A stretch of DNA of 37,425 nucleotides from Oligoflexia bacterium. GTDB lineage: Bacteria > Bdellovibrionota > UBA1018 > CAIPTA01. Below the pieces are notes generated by a model. That model did no database searches, was not told where the DNA came from, and worked only from the letters and a program-made list of their open reading frames with translations. Positions 1 to 8,262 of the stretch are shown here, piece by piece. Every line of letters begins with the position of its first letter. Positions within the stretch are counted from its first letter, which is position 1. Location: positions 1 to 37,425 of the forward strand of contig CAIPTA010000174.1 of NCBI GenBank assembly GCA_903867855.1, read 5' to 3'. The position numbers and the translations under genes were made by a program.

Positions 1-27
1 AATGTTAGCTGGAGGCGTGTACCGTGT

Positions 28-49
28 CAAGCCCGTATATAGGGGCTTG
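28..49. other. Hairpin-forming inverted repeat near the window edge
   Basis: A perfect 7-bp inverted repeat, CAAGCCC / GGGCTTG, encloses an 8-nt loop. The T-run lies about 10 nt further on (GGGTTTTTT) rather than directly after the stem, so it is only a weak terminator candidate for a gene upstream of the window. Confidence 0.3.
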
Positions 50-148
50 AAATTAAAGGGTTTTTTGGCTCTTATTTTTGCCTGTGAGGTGGCCGCAGGG
101 GGTGAGATCGAAGTATTTTGCTTTCCTGACTAGTTTCCGCCAAATTCC

Positions 149-178
149 TTGACGGCTAGGCTTTTAAGCAGCTAGATT
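149..178 (+). promoter_or_regulatory. Possible sigma70 promoter for the DUF507-like gene
   Basis: TTGACG (149-154) and TAGATT (173-178) are separated by 18 bp. This would give a leader of about 80 nt containing a small GTGC/GCAC hairpin. The -35 matches consensus at 5 of 6 positions and the -10 at 4 of 6. No direct evidence of use. Confidence 0.35.
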
Positions 179-266
179 TCTGTTTTAACTGCTCTTTTTA
201 CTGTGGCCCTGGGAGAGCGGTGCTTTCGCACGGGGCTGCAAGACTTTCGCTGATAGAAGAGTAAAA

Positions 267-761
267 ATGGAAACGATGAAGCAATCGCAGGGAACGCTCA
301 TGAAAACACCTAGCCGTGGAACGAATTACGAGACAATCAAATTGCTTGCCCAAAGCGTAACGAAGCGCTTGGAGTCACAGCGCATGATTGCCATTCACCG
401 CGAGAAGCGTGCGGAGTTGGCTGATGATCTTGCAAAGAGTATCGCCCCTTACGTGCTTACTCAGGAAGATCTCGAGAAGAACGTGATGGAATCGATTGGC
501 GAGAAGAACGAAGAGCTCGATGATCTTCGCTTAAGCGGCGGTGAGGCCTATAGAACTCTTCGCCAATCCTGGCTTTCGAAGTACGGTGAGAACGAAGTAG
601 ATGGCTTGTACTTCCAGGAGCCAATTCGTTATACCGCTGGACGAATCATTTCTTTTTTAATGAAGTGCGATTTCGTGGATGAAGTTTTCTCTGAAGACTT
701 GATTCTAGAGCGTACCATTGTGGCTACCATCGGTAGCTTCCGCCGCGCTAAACTGCACTAA
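267..761 (+). CDS. DUF507-like conserved hypothetical protein
   Basis: A 164-residue charged, helix-rich cytoplasmic protein with no signal peptide or membrane segment. Two similar halves can be seen. Residues ~20-75 contain a pattern of the type ETIKLLAQSV...LTQEDLEKNVMESIG, and the C-terminal half ends with a comparable DLILERTIVATIGSFRR. This resembles DUF507-type proteins of deltaproteobacteria, but the assignment is from pattern memory only. The start at 267 follows AGAAGAG 5 nt upstream; a second in-frame ATG lies at 279. The gene is monocistronic, with a possible promoter at 149-178 and two hairpin terminators after the stop. Function unknown. Confidence 0.65.
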   Translation: METMKQSQGTLMKTPSRGTNYETIKLLAQSVTKRLESQRMIAIHREKRAELADDLAKSIAPYVLTQEDLEKNVMESIGEKNEELDDLRLSGGEAYRTLRQSWLSKYGENEVDGLYFQEPIRYTAGRIISFLMKCDFVDEVFSEDLILERTIVATIGSFRRAKLH

Positions 762-766
762 GTAGC

Positions 767-790
767 GGAGCGAACTATTTCGCTCCTTTC
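767..790 (+). terminator. Hairpin after the DUF507-like gene
   Basis: A perfect 8-bp stem GGAGCGAA / TTCGCTCC with loop CTAT starts 5 nt after the stop and is followed by TTTCTT. It may be a first, weaker terminator ahead of the stronger one at 803-841. Confidence 0.5.
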
Positions 791-802
791 TTGAGCTAAA
801 CA

Positions 803-841
803 AAAGATCGTTACACTTATGCGTGTGGCGGTCTTTTTTTT
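803..841 (+). terminator. Rho-independent terminator
   Basis: A 14-bp stem (left arm 803-816, right arm 823-836, several G-U pairs) with a 6-nt loop runs directly into a tract of eight T residues. It is the clear terminator for the DUF507-like gene and separates it from the glycine-rich protein gene. Confidence 0.8.
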
Positions 842-1029
842 CGTGAAAATTTCATTTATTGCGGTGAATCGCTTGTAGGCTTCTCCTTTCAAACCTAGAC
901 TATATATTGGATGGTCTCAGGGAAGAGGCTGAAATTCAGAATATTTCTAAACTTCTTTCTTTTGAGCGCCGACTAGACTTACGGAAGCATTTTCGCGCGA
1001 GGTGCGCGGAAACACGGAGGCGTACGAGA

Positions 1030-3018
1030 ATGAAGAATTTTATCCCATATCTTATGATTGCATCGTTGGCTTTTTCGCCAGTACTTTCGAGCATTGCTCG
1101 AGCAGACGATGACGATGCTAGAGAGCGCAAAGAGCAGCCGCTCAATGATAAAATTCAGCAAGACGAAGCTGACATCGCCACTCAAAATGGATTTCTGAAA
1201 ACAGATCAAGCGAAGAAAAAAGCCGCAGCTGCCGCTTTAGCATCTGCAAAGCGAAATATGCAGCAAATGCAGCGCGACCTTGGTAGTGATAAAGTGCGTG
1301 ATCCGAGTTTGATGTCAGCAGATGAAGCTGCGAAATTGGCCGCCGCTCAAAAGGCACAAGATACAGCTCAGCAAAATTATGACAGTGCGAACGATGCCGT
1401 AAACGCGGATCAAAGTGCCATCGCTGCAGATCAAAAAGATGAAGACAAGCTGAACAAAAAAATCGATGCCATCGAAAAAGTGGGAAGCACCACGAAGGCT
1501 CCTGATGATTGTCCGGATGGTAGCTGCCACGGTGGCAATAACGGCGCTCCCAACCAAAAACCTGATACTTTAACTGGCATCGCAAGAATCGTGGGTGCGT
1601 CTACACCTCTGCTTCTCGGTGGTCTCGGTGTGATCGCTGGCGTGAATGCGCAAAGCAGTTCTTATAAACTTTATAACCAGAGCAATACAGCACTTGGTCT
1701 ACCTTCCGCAGCACCTAACGGCTACGGCGGCGTGATTGGCGCGGCTCTTGGCCCTGCCATGTTTGGTATGGCAGCAATGAGCGGCACTCTCTATGGTGCT
1801 GGCGGTTACGGCGGCGGCTATTACGGCGGTGGCTACGGTGGTGGTGGATATCCTGGCGGCTATTATGGTGGCGGTGGATTCATGCCTGGCGGTGGTTTCG
1901 CTGTTGGATCTGTTTTCGGCGGCGGTGGCTACGGTGGTGGCTTTGCTCCTTATGGTGGTGGCTACGGTGGTGGCTACGGTGGTGGTGGATTCATGCCCGG
2001 CGGCGGCGGCTTCGCTCCTTTCGCCCAAGGCGGCGGCTACGGATATGCACCTTACGGACAAGGCGGTGGTTTTGCTCCGTTCGCTGCAGGTGGCGGAATT
2101 GGTTTTGCCGCTGGTGGCGGATTTGCGCCGTTTGCTCAAGGCGGTGGCTACGCTCCGTATGCTCAGGGCGGCGGTTACGGATATGCACCTTACGCCCAAG
2201 GCGGCGGCTATGCTCCGTTCGCTGCAGGTGGCGGAATTGGTTTTGCTGCAGGTGGTGGCTTTGCGCCGTTCGCTCAAGGCGGAGGCTATGGTTATGCACC
2301 TTATGCACAAGGCGGTGGTTACGCTCCCTATGCGCAGGGTGGTGGCTACGCTCCGTATGCTCCATACTCCCAAGGCGGTGGCTTTGCGATAGGCAATGGC
2401 GTGGGATTTGCCGCAGGTTCTGCTTTCTCGGCACCGAACTATACTCCGGGAATTAGTCCTGGTTATTACCCAGGCTCTAATCAAGGCTACCCTGGGTATC
2501 CAGGTGCCTATCCCGGCGTGGCTTACCCAGGCGGCGGGTCACCATACTATAACTCGGGAACGCCAGTGGGTTTCCCTGGGGTGAACAGCTATAACAATCC
2601 TTACTATAGCGCGAGCCCAAGTTGCTACGGTGGTATGTGCAGTTATAACCCGAGCTTCGGTTACACGAATGGCCAGGTGAATAACAGCGGACTCGGCTCC
2701 TTCTACTCGAATGCCTCTTCTCAAGCAGCTGCTATGCAAAGAAGCGCTGCGGAGCAAGCGACATTGCAACAAGATGGAGCTGCAGCGGCAGCTGCTTCCC
2801 AAGAAGCTTCTGCTAGAGCAAGTTGGATTGGCTCTCAGGTAAGCGGCAGTTACTACAACGGTGGTAGCATCGGCTACGGCGGTGCTGGTTATGTTGGTGG
2901 CGGCTACGGATATAATGGCGGTGGCTACTATGGCGGTGGTGGATACTACGGTTCTCCGTACTATAACTCTTCTCCTAGCGTGCTAACAGCTCCGGCATTA
3001 ACACCCGGCCGCATCTAA
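1030..3018 (+). CDS. Secreted glycine-rich repeat protein with N-terminal coiled coil
   Basis: A 662-residue protein. The start at 1030 is preferred over the in-frame ATG at 907 because GGAGG lies at 1016-1020 and the protein then begins with a signal peptide (MKNFIPYLMIASLAF... ending near ARA). The mature N-terminus (~25-150) is rich in Asp, Ala, Lys and Gln in a coiled-coil-like pattern. A short Cys-containing linker (CPDGSC) and a hydrophobic Gly-rich segment (ASTPLLLGGLGVIAGV) follow. Next come ~230 residues of Gly/Tyr/Phe/Pro/Ala repeats built from GGGYAPYAQ and GGGFAPFA units. The C-terminal ~180 residues carry Pro-Gly-Tyr and Asn/Ser-rich sequence. Such composition suits a surface or matrix protein, possibly structural or adhesive, but no family is recognised. 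Long open frames antisense and out of frame here are by-products of the GGN-rich codons. Confidence 0.85.
   Translation: MKNFIPYLMIASLAFSPVLSSIARADDDDARERKEQPLNDKIQQDEADIATQNGFLKTDQAKKKAAAAALASAKRNMQQMQRDLGSDKVRDPSLMSADEAAKLAAAQKAQDTAQQNYDSANDAVNADQSAIAADQKDEDKLNKKIDAIEKVGSTTKAPDDCPDGSCHGGNNGAPNQKPDTLTGIARIVGASTPLLLGGLGVIAGVNAQSSSYKLYNQSNTALGLPSAAPNGYGGVIGAALGPAMFGMAAMSGTLYGAGGYGGGYYGGGYGGGGYPGGYYGGGGFMPGGGFAVGSVFGGGGYGGGFAPYGGGYGGGYGGGGFMPGGGGFAPFAQGGGYGYAPYGQGGGFAPFAAGGGIGFAAGGGFAPFAQGGGYAPYAQGGGYGYAPYAQGGGYAPFAAGGGIGFAAGGGFAPFAQGGGYGYAPYAQGGGYAPYAQGGGYAPYAPYSQGGGFAIGNGVGFAAGSAFSAPNYTPGISPGYYPGSNQGYPGYPGAYPGVAYPGGGSPYYNSGTPVGFPGVNSYNNPYYSASPSCYGGMCSYNPSFGYTNGQVNNSGLGSFYSNASSQAAAMQRSAAEQATLQQDGAAAAAASQEASARASWIGSQVSGSYYNGGSIGYGGAGYVGGGYGYNGGGYYGGGGYYGSPYYNSSPSVLTAPALTPGRI
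2008..2370 (+). repeat. Coding tandem repeat inside the glycine-rich gene
   Basis: Higher-order units start with GFAPFAQGGG and end with GIGFAAGG: 2008-2118 (37 codons), 2119-2256 (46 codons) and a partial copy from 2257. The second differs from the first by an extra nine-residue YAPYAQGGG module. The DNA repeats are imperfect, mostly at third codon positions. This suggests older duplication kept at protein level, with possible continuing copy-number change. Confidence 0.75.
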
Positions 3019-3041
3019 AAAGAAATTGTTTACCAACAGAA

Positions 3042-3069
3042 GGCCAGGGAGAAATCTCTGGCCTTTTTT
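3042..3069 (+). terminator. Rho-independent terminator of the glycine-rich gene
   Basis: A 9-bp stem GGCCAGGGA / TCTCTGGCC with a GAAA tetraloop is followed by six T residues. It ends 2 bp from the ribH stop codon, so it may also act on the convergent rib operon, although the T-run on that strand is poor. Confidence 0.85.
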
Positions 3070-3071
3070 AT

Positions 3072-3497
3072 TTATAGGCGCGCTAAAAGCTGAGCGCTTT
3101 CCCAGCAGGCGCTGGCGGCTTCAATGCCTTTATTGTGGCCATCTTTTCCGCTGCGAGCTTCTGCTTGCTCATCCGTATAGGTGGTGAGAATACCGAAGGC
3201 GATGGGTTTATTGGTTTCTAGGCTAGCTTGTTGCAGTCCGATGGCGGTGCCAAGAGAGATGAATTCAAAGTGCGCGGTATCACCTTTGATCACGCAGCCC
3301 AAGGCGATCACGCCGGCATATTTTTTCTTTTTGGCGAGAGTTTTGGCGAGCAAGGGAATTTCGAAAGCGCCGGGAGCAAAGTAGATATCTTTTTCTTCCA
3401 CTTTTATTTTTTTGGACAATAAGAATTGTTTCGCTCCATCGAGGAGTCCGAGAGTTACTTCTTCATTAAACTTACTCACTACAATCGCAAACTTCAT
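3072..3497 (-). CDS. ribH: 6,7-dimethyl-8-ribityllumazine synthase
   Basis: A 141-residue enzyme that condenses 3,4-dihydroxy-2-butanone-4-phosphate with the pyrimidine product of RibD to give lumazine, the riboflavin synthase substrate. Visible family motifs are PGAFEIP (42-48), [11 protein letters not shown] with the catalytic His at 76, and [17 protein letters not shown] (101-117). The length is slightly below the usual ~155 residues because both ends are short. The start overlaps the ribBA stop by 4 bp (ATGA), with AAGGA 7 nt upstream, so translation is probably coupled. Last gene of the rib operon; no nusB follows, unlike in many proteobacteria. Confidence 0.96.
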   Translation of the reverse strand: MKFAIVVSKFNEEVTLGLLDGAKQFLLSKKIKVEEKDIYFAPGAFEIPLLAKTLAKKKKYAGVIALGCVIKGDTAHFEFISLGTAIGLQQASLETNKPIAFGILTTYTDEQAEARSGKDGHNKGIEAASACWESAQLLARL

Positions 3498-4723
3498 AGC
3501 TGATCCTTCTCTCCCACTTTCAGGAGATGCCCCATCTTTTCTTTTTTCGTCATCAGGTAGGCAAGGTTATTGGCATTCGGCTTCATCTCGATGGGCACCT
3601 GCTCCACGATCTCGAGGCCGAATCCGCCGAGGCTCACAATTTTCTTGGGATTATTCGTGAGGAGACGCATCTGCGTAACACCGAGATGGCGAAGAATCTG
3701 TGCGCCCATACCATAGTGGCGAAGGTCTGCCTGGAAGCCAAGGTGGCGATTGGCCTCTACCGTATCGAGGCCTTGGTCTTGCAGAGCATAGGCTTTGATT
3801 TTATTACCGAGACCGATGCCGCGACCCTCATGGCGACGCATATAAATAAGAACACCATTACCACTCGCGCCGATTTGTTGGAGCGAGGATTGGAGCTGCT
3901 GACCACAATCACAGCGCATGGAGCCGAGAGCATCTCCTGTTAGGCATTCGGAGTGCACGCGCACGAGAGCTGGATCTTTTAGTTTGCCATCAGTGGAGCG
4001 AACGAGCGCGAGATGCTCGGTGCCGTCCACGAGCGAACGAAAAGCATGCATGCGGAATTCTTCACCAGGACCGGCAAATTCGGAGGGAAAGCGAGTTACA
4101 GCGATTTCTTCGATGAGGGATTCTTTGCTGGTGCGTTCTTCGATGATTTGCTGAATGGTGACGATTGGGAGTTTATGTTTTTCGGCAAAAACTTTTAAAT
4201 CAGGCAGGCGAGCCATGGTGCCATCTTCGTTCATGATCTCGCAGATCACGGCGGCAGAGCGAAGGCCCGCCATACGGCAAAGATCAATCGAGCCTTCCGT
4301 ATGACCTGCGCGAACAAGCACACCGCCTTCTTGAGCGCGGAGGGGGAAAATATGTCCGGGGGAGATGATATCTTTGGCACCTTTTGTAGGATCGGCAGCA
4401 ACGCGCACCGTTTGGGCGCGATCGGCGGCGGAGATGCCTGTGGTGACGCCTTCTTTCGATTCAATGGAAACAGTGAAGGCGGTTTTCTTGGGCGAGCGAT
4501 TGTCTTGCGCCATCATGGGTAATTGCAGCTCATCCACGCGCTTGCCGTCTAAGGCGAGGCAGATAAGACCACGAGCATGGCTAGCGAGGAAATTGATGAG
4601 ATCAGGTGTAACGTGTTCGGCCGCGAATACGAGATCGCCTTCGTTTTCTCGATCCTCATCATCGATGAGGATGATCATCTTACCGTTTTTTAGTTGCTCA
4701 AGGGCTGAATGAAGTTTGGGCAT
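3494..4723 (-). CDS. ribBA: Bifunctional DHBP synthase / GTP cyclohydrolase II
   Basis: A 409-residue fusion carrying both entry reactions of riboflavin synthesis. The N-terminal RibB domain (~1-200) has [10 protein letters not shown] (21-30), GISAADR and the HTE motif at 141-143. It converts ribulose-5-phosphate to dihydroxybutanone phosphate. The C-terminal RibA domain (~205-400) has the zinc cysteines C260, C271 and C273 (SECLTGD...MRCDCG), RHEGRGIGL at 297-305 and the TNNPKK motif near 356-361. It opens the GTP imidazole ring. Both active sites look intact, so this is not one of the RibBA proteins with a dead half. It overlaps ribE by 34 bp and ribH by 4 bp. Confidence 0.97.
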   Translation of the reverse strand: MPKLHSALEQLKNGKMIILIDDEDRENEGDLVFAAEHVTPDLINFLASHARGLICLALDGKRVDELQLPMMAQDNRSPKKTAFTVSIESKEGVTTGISAADRAQTVRVAADPTKGAKDIISPGHIFPLRAQEGGVLVRAGHTEGSIDLCRMAGLRSAAVICEIMNEDGTMARLPDLKVFAEKHKLPIVTIQQIIEERTSKESLIEEIAVTRFPSEFAGPGEEFRMHAFRSLVDGTEHLALVRSTDGKLKDPALVRVHSECLTGDALGSMRCDCGQQLQSSLQQIGASGNGVLIYMRRHEGRGIGLGNKIKAYALQDQGLDTVEANRHLGFQADLRHYGMGAQILRHLGVTQMRLLTNNPKKIVSLGGFGLEIVEQVPIEMKPNANNLAYLMTKKEKMGHLLKVGEKDQL

Positions 4724-5310
4724 AGTTTCTCGATATATTTAGCGAGCACATCTACTTCGATATTCACGGTGCCGCCGGGTTGAATTTCAGAGAGGTTCGT
4801 GTGTTTCCAGGTATGAGGAATGATGAGTAGGGAAACGATAAATTCGTTTTGTTTGGTTTGTTGCAAATGATTGATTGTGAGACTGACGCCGTTCACAGCG
4901 ATCGAACCTTTTTCTACACAGTAGCGACCATATTTAGGATCAAGAGCGATGGAAAGTTTGTGGTGATCGTGGCCGGGGGAAGAGTTGAGTAGAAGGCCAG
5001 TGGTATCCACGTGACCTTGCACGAAGTGGCCGCCCATGCGATCAGAGGCTTTTACAGCGCGCTCCAGATTTACTTTTTGACCTTCTTGAAGGTCTTTTAG
5101 GTTAGAGCAGGCGAGGGTTTCTTCGCTGATGAAAAAGTGAGCGTCACCCTTTGGGTTGCTTTCCGTAACGGTGAGACAGATTCCATTGATCGAGATGCTT
5201 TCGCCATTTTGCAGGTCGGTGAAGCCAGTTTGGATCACGGCTTTGCGCTGTCCGCGACGATCTTCTACGCTTTGTACTTTGCCGATTTTTTCAATGAGTC
5301 CCGTGAACAT
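4690..5310 (-). CDS. ribE: Riboflavin synthase, alpha subunit
   Basis: A 206-residue protein that dismutates two lumazine molecules into riboflavin and the pyrimidine recycled by RibH. It starts with the hallmark [10 protein letters not shown]. Two internally homologous barrels are evident: INGICLTV (41-48) in the first and VNGVSLTIN (139-147) in the second, with [13 protein letters not shown] (93-105) at the start of barrel two. The start has AGGAGA 4 nt upstream. It overlaps ribD by 20 bp and ribBA by 34 bp, so the whole operon should be translated as a coupled unit. Called ribC in E. coli. Confidence 0.96.
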   Translation of the reverse strand: MFTGLIEKIGKVQSVEDRRGQRKAVIQTGFTDLQNGESISINGICLTVTESNPKGDAHFFISEETLACSNLKDLQEGQKVNLERAVKASDRMGGHFVQGHVDTTGLLLNSSPGHDHHKLSIALDPKYGRYCVEKGSIAVNGVSLTINHLQQTKQNEFIVSLLIIPHTWKHTNLSEIQPGGTVNIEVDVLAKYIEKLCPNFIQPLSN

Positions 5311-6250
5311 CTGTCTCCTCTCGGAAGCGAACTTCGATCTCTTCCTCTGTCGAATGCTTCTTTATTACCACATCTTCGTCCCAAAGGCCGCTCTCCAAAA
5401 AGGCCTGGCGCAGCATGGGGCCGCCCTCTACGAGCACTTCTAAAACTCCCTTTTTGCCGAGAATTTCGAGGCCTTCCTCGAGGCTTGCGGGAAATAGTAG
5501 CTCAAAACCACGCTGTTCTGCCGCTTTTTTATAGTTGTCGGGCACCCGTGCGCGGCGATCGGAGATCACGAGATAGCGGGGTTTGCGCTTGGGGTGGTCC
5601 GGAATATGACGCACCGTGAACTCAGGGTTGTCGGCGAGAATGGTTCCGGAGCCTGTCCAGATCGCATCGGCGCGTTTACGCAGTTCATGGGCAAAAGTGA
5701 GGGCTGATGGGGAACTGAAGGTTTTAGCGCCCGTGGGTGGGATCATGGAGTTCTTTTCATCGAAGACAGCCTTCATGGTGACCCAAGGCAGTCCCACCAG
5801 GACATTCTTCGCGAAACCGCGGATGAGAAATTGGCACTCCTCTTCGAGACAAGGACCGATCACTTCGAGCCCCGCTTTTTTCAAAAACTCCGCGCCACCA
5901 CCAGCAACAGATGGATTCGGATCGAGAGCGCCATAGACTACGCGACGAATATTTTTGTGTTTCAGAATCGCGGCGGTGCAAGGGCCTGTTTTGCCCTGGT
6001 GGTTGCAGGGCTCAAGTGTAACTACGATAGTTTCAATTTCTTTTATCTTGCCCATTTGTTCTGCGAGTTGCAGGAGTTTGGCCTCTGCGTGCGCTTCTCC
6101 CGCGCGAGCATGACCGGCCCCGAGTAGTATTTTACCTTTGGCATCGAGGGCGACAGCGCCAACGGGTGGATTGGGGGAGGTGGCTCCGACAAATTGTTCG
6201 GCAGCGTTGATCGCCATGCGCATGGCACGTTCGTATTTTTGTGTTTCCAT
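5291..6250 (-). CDS. ribD: Riboflavin biosynthesis deaminase/reductase RibD
   Basis: A 319-residue bifunctional enzyme. The N-terminal cytidine-deaminase-like domain has the zinc site HAE (H54, E56) and PCNHQGKTGPC (C82, C91) and deaminates the GTP cyclohydrolase product. The C-terminal ~175 residues form the NADPH-dependent reductase domain. The ATG at 6250 (METQKYERAM) matches the family N-terminus. A TTG 36 nt upstream is also in frame, but that stretch instead fits a promoter and neither start has a Shine-Dalgarno sequence. First gene of ribD-ribE-ribBA-ribH. No FMN riboswitch motif was seen upstream. Confidence 0.95.
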   Translation of the reverse strand: METQKYERAMRMAINAAEQFVGATSPNPPVGAVALDAKGKILLGAGHARAGEAHAEAKLLQLAEQMGKIKEIETIVVTLEPCNHQGKTGPCTAAILKHKNIRRVVYGALDPNPSVAGGGAEFLKKAGLEVIGPCLEEECQFLIRGFAKNVLVGLPWVTMKAVFDEKNSMIPPTGAKTFSSPSALTFAHELRKRADAIWTGSGTILADNPEFTVRHIPDHPKRKPRYLVISDRRARVPDNYKKAAEQRGFELLFPASLEEGLEILGKKGVLEVLVEGGPMLRQAFLESGLWDEDVVIKKHSTEEEIEVRFREETDVHGTH

Positions 6251-6257
6251 AGGAGAG

Positions 6258-6286
6258 ATATAAGGCAAGTGCGAGGTGAAATGCAA
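6258..6286 (-). promoter_or_regulatory. Possible promoter placing the ribD start at or near +1
   Basis: On the minus strand TTGCAT (6286-6281) is followed after 17 bp by TTATAT (6263-6258) or, one base on, TATATC. The ribD ATG lies 36 nt from the first base of the -35-like hexamer, so a transcript would be leaderless or nearly so, which fits the missing Shine-Dalgarno. The -35 match is weak (3 of 6). Confidence 0.3.
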
Positions 6287-6400
6287 TGCGTAGAAAAAAG
6301 CTTGCGTGATGGGAGGAGTGTCCCTATCCTAATTGTAAGGCGTGCAGGATGTGCGCCCTTTTTATTTCTGGCGACGCTTGAAAATGTCTAATCTCCGCGT

Positions 6401-6463
6401 TGTCTCAGAATTTACCCGTTGATCTCGGTCAATTTTGCGGGATCAGATAACAGTTCTGAGACA
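6401..6463. repeat. Perfect 10-bp inverted repeat between the livK-like gene and ribD
   Basis: TGTCTCAGAA (6401-6410) and TTCTGAGACA (6454-6463) are exact reverse complements 43 bp apart. They lie beside a second, stronger hairpin (6464-6495). Neither is followed by a T-run. The rest of the 233-bp spacer 6287-6519 holds no open frame I trust. Confidence 0.6.
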
Positions 6464-6495
6464 GATCTCTGTATTCTGAGTAAGAATCAGAGATC
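6464..6495 (-). terminator. Strong hairpin just after the livK-like gene
   Basis: A stem of 13 pairs with one bulged T (left arm 6464-6477, right arm 6483-6495) and loop GAGTA lies 25 bp downstream of the binding-protein stop on its strand. There is no T-run, so this is more likely an mRNA 3'-end stabiliser or Rho-dependent end than a classical terminator. Repeated GATC-TCTG words surround it. Confidence 0.4.
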
Positions 6496-6519
6496 CGAAT
6501 CAGATCAGACAAACAGATT

Positions 6520-7752
6520 CTAATTCTCCAGCACGAATTGGCCTTTTTTCACTTCCGTCATCCATACCAAATGCAGACCTTGATGATCTTTGGCTGAGAA
6601 GCGCACTGGCTCGCTTAAGCCAAGATCGAGCGAGAAATTATCATTGGCGGCAGCGAGGAACGATTCTCTTGTGAGCGGTTGTTTTGCTTTCTTGGCGATG
6701 GCGGCAAATACTTTTGCATTAACAAATCCCTCTAAACCGCCGATGGATGTGTGTTTAACTTCTTCGCCGTGAGAGATCGCATCAGGGATTTTCGGGAGAT
6801 GCTTTTCGGTCAGGTCCAGATATTCTTTCACCACCGAAATTGTTTTTTGGCTTAGCGGCGGTAGAATCTGGCTCACGAGAATTTCCTTGGTATAGTCTCT
6901 TTTTGCCTGTTTGCCAGCCTCGATTAAAAGATTGAGCATATCTTGCGCACCCACAAAGGAAATATTAACGATGGGGCCTTTGAAGCCTGCGTCTCTTGCG
7001 TCACGAATAAAGGCAGCGGCAGGAGCATAGGAGGCGATAGAAACGATAGCGTCCACCTTAAGTTCCTGGAGCTTTTTCGCCTGGGCTTGCATGCTTTCAG
7101 AAAACTTCGCGCCACGCTGGTATTTTTCTTCGCCAAGAATAGAAAGGCCACGTTTGTCGAGAGCAGCTTGCAGGGCGGCTTTACCAGATTGACCATAAGC
7201 ATCGTCTTGAATGAAAATACCAACTCTGCTTTTCTTCCTTGCGGCGAGACTCTTCACAATGGCTTCACCTTCGTCGGAGTAGGGCGCTCTAATATTAAAG
7301 ACCATTTCATCATAGGGCGGCGTGCGTTGCTGTTTCGCGCCGGTGCGATTGGCGAAAAGAAAAAGGCCAGATTTTTCTTCGCGAGACTTTGCAATCAAGG
7401 GTAGGGCTTTCACTACAGTTGGTGTGCCCACATAGCTGAAGAGTGCAAAGAGGTCAGATTGAGCAATAAAATCTTTTGTATTCTTTTCCGTGAGATCAGG
7501 ATTATAGGCATCATCTTTCACTATAACCTGGATCGGACGCCCATTGATTCCACCGTTTCTGTTTAGCTCTTCAAAATAGGTTTCGGCCCCAAGCCAAGTT
7601 TGCTGGCCAAAATGGGAAGCTCCTCCAGAGAAGGCTGCGGATTGTCCGAGCAGGATGGGGGTATCGGCTGCGTGAGCTTTTATCGTTGATGCGCTGAGGA
7701 GGCTCAATATGCAGAGGGCTATAGGAAGCGTTTTCATTTGTTTCGATACCAT
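6520..7752 (-). CDS. Periplasmic branched-chain amino acid-type substrate-binding protein
   Basis: A 410-residue member of the type I periplasmic binding fold (Peripla_BP_6/LivK-like). A signal peptide spans ~1-28 (cleavage near AHA-ADTP), and the mature start PILLGQSAAFSGGASHFGQQ is typical of the family. FFEELNRNGGINGR-like sequence and DDAYNPDLTEKNTKDFI follow, with a second lobe around VGIFIQDDAYGQSG. GGGAGA 7 nt upstream supports the start at 7752. No permease or ATPase genes are nearby, so it is an orphan: partners may lie elsewhere, or it may be a sensor. The true ligand cannot be read from sequence. Confidence 0.88.
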   Translation of the reverse strand: MVSKQMKTLPIALCILSLLSASTIKAHAADTPILLGQSAAFSGGASHFGQQTWLGAETYFEELNRNGGINGRPIQVIVKDDAYNPDLTEKNTKDFIAQSDLFALFSYVGTPTVVKALPLIAKSREEKSGLFLFANRTGAKQQRTPPYDEMVFNIRAPYSDEGEAIVKSLAARKKSRVGIFIQDDAYGQSGKAALQAALDKRGLSILGEEKYQRGAKFSESMQAQAKKLQELKVDAIVSIASYAPAAAFIRDARDAGFKGPIVNISFVGAQDMLNLLIEAGKQAKRDYTKEILVSQILPPLSQKTISVVKEYLDLTEKHLPKIPDAISHGEEVKHTSIGGLEGFVNAKVFAAIAKKAKQPLTRESFLAAANDNFSLDLGLSEPVRFSAKDHQGLHLVWMTEVKKGQFVLEN

Positions 7753-7891
7753 TTTTTTCTCCCGAAAATGCAGATGCTAGAATAAGCACGTTTAGATTAT
7801 ACTGGAGTCGCGGCAGAAGAGATTATTTTTATTTGGGGGATCGCCTGCGGTTTTCAGGTAATGCTGTTGGCGTGTATTTTTTGGGAGCTTC

Positions 7892-8215
7892 GTGTACTGC
7901 GTATTATACCAATTCAAAGTTAAGCCAGGAATGAATCTGGAGTTTGAGCAATGTTGGGGTGAATTCACCGAAGCGATCTATCGGGTCTGTGGAAGTTTAG
8001 GTTCTCGCCTGCATAACACGGAAGATTCATCGGTCTATATTGCCTATGCCCAATGGCCAACGAAAGAAGTTTGGGAGAGAGCAGTGTCAGATTCTTCGTA
8101 TACACAGGAAGAGCTGAGTGCGCGTATGCGAATGCGAAGCTCCTTGGAAGAAATAAAAGTGCTCTATGGTTTATCTGTATTGGATGACAAACTTAAGACG
8201 ATTCCTCATTCGTGA
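7892..8215 (+). CDS. ABM-fold (antibiotic biosynthesis monooxygenase-like) protein
   Basis: A 107-residue dimeric alpha/beta-barrel candidate. The opening VLYQFKVKPGMNLEFEQCWGE, a central GSLGSRLHNTED and YIAYAQWPTKEVWERA follow the ABM domain pattern. The start is GTG at 7892 with GGGAG 4 nt upstream. Such proteins are small heme or quinone-handling enzymes or stress proteins; nothing here fixes the substrate. It ends 35 bp from a convergent GNAT gene with a shared hairpin between them. Confidence 0.75.
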   Translation: MYCVLYQFKVKPGMNLEFEQCWGEFTEAIYRVCGSLGSRLHNTEDSSVYIAYAQWPTKEVWERAVSDSSYTQEELSARMRMRSSLEEIKVLYGLSVLDDKLKTIPHS

Positions 8216-8224
8216 ATAACTACC

Positions 8225-8262
8225 GGTAACGAAATAGATATTTGCTACTCCTATTTGTTACC
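8225..8262. terminator. Hairpin between convergent genes
   Basis: GGTAACGAAATAG and CTATTTGTTACC pair as 12 bp with one bulged G around a 13-nt loop. The right arm covers the stop codon of the minus-strand GNAT. No T-run on either side. Confidence 0.4.

Noticed and set aside
907..1029. N-terminal extension of the glycine-rich protein
   Set aside because: The extension is Arg-rich and would hide the signal peptide; GGAGG at 1016-1020 marks the start at 1030.
2008..2370. CRISPR-like spaced repeats
   Set aside because: Units are in-frame coding modules with codon-level drift, no constant repeat with unique spacers, and lie inside a signal-peptide-bearing protein.
1699..2484. Long open frames antisense and out of frame inside the glycine-rich gene
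   Set aside because: They arise because GGN-rich repeats lack stop codons in several frames; composition is low-complexity (Thr/Ala/Arg or His/Arg runs) and no ribosome site precedes them.
6287..6519. FMN riboswitch upstream of ribD
   Set aside because: I looked on the minus strand for the conserved RFN blocks and found none; only inverted repeats and promoter-like hexamers are visible.
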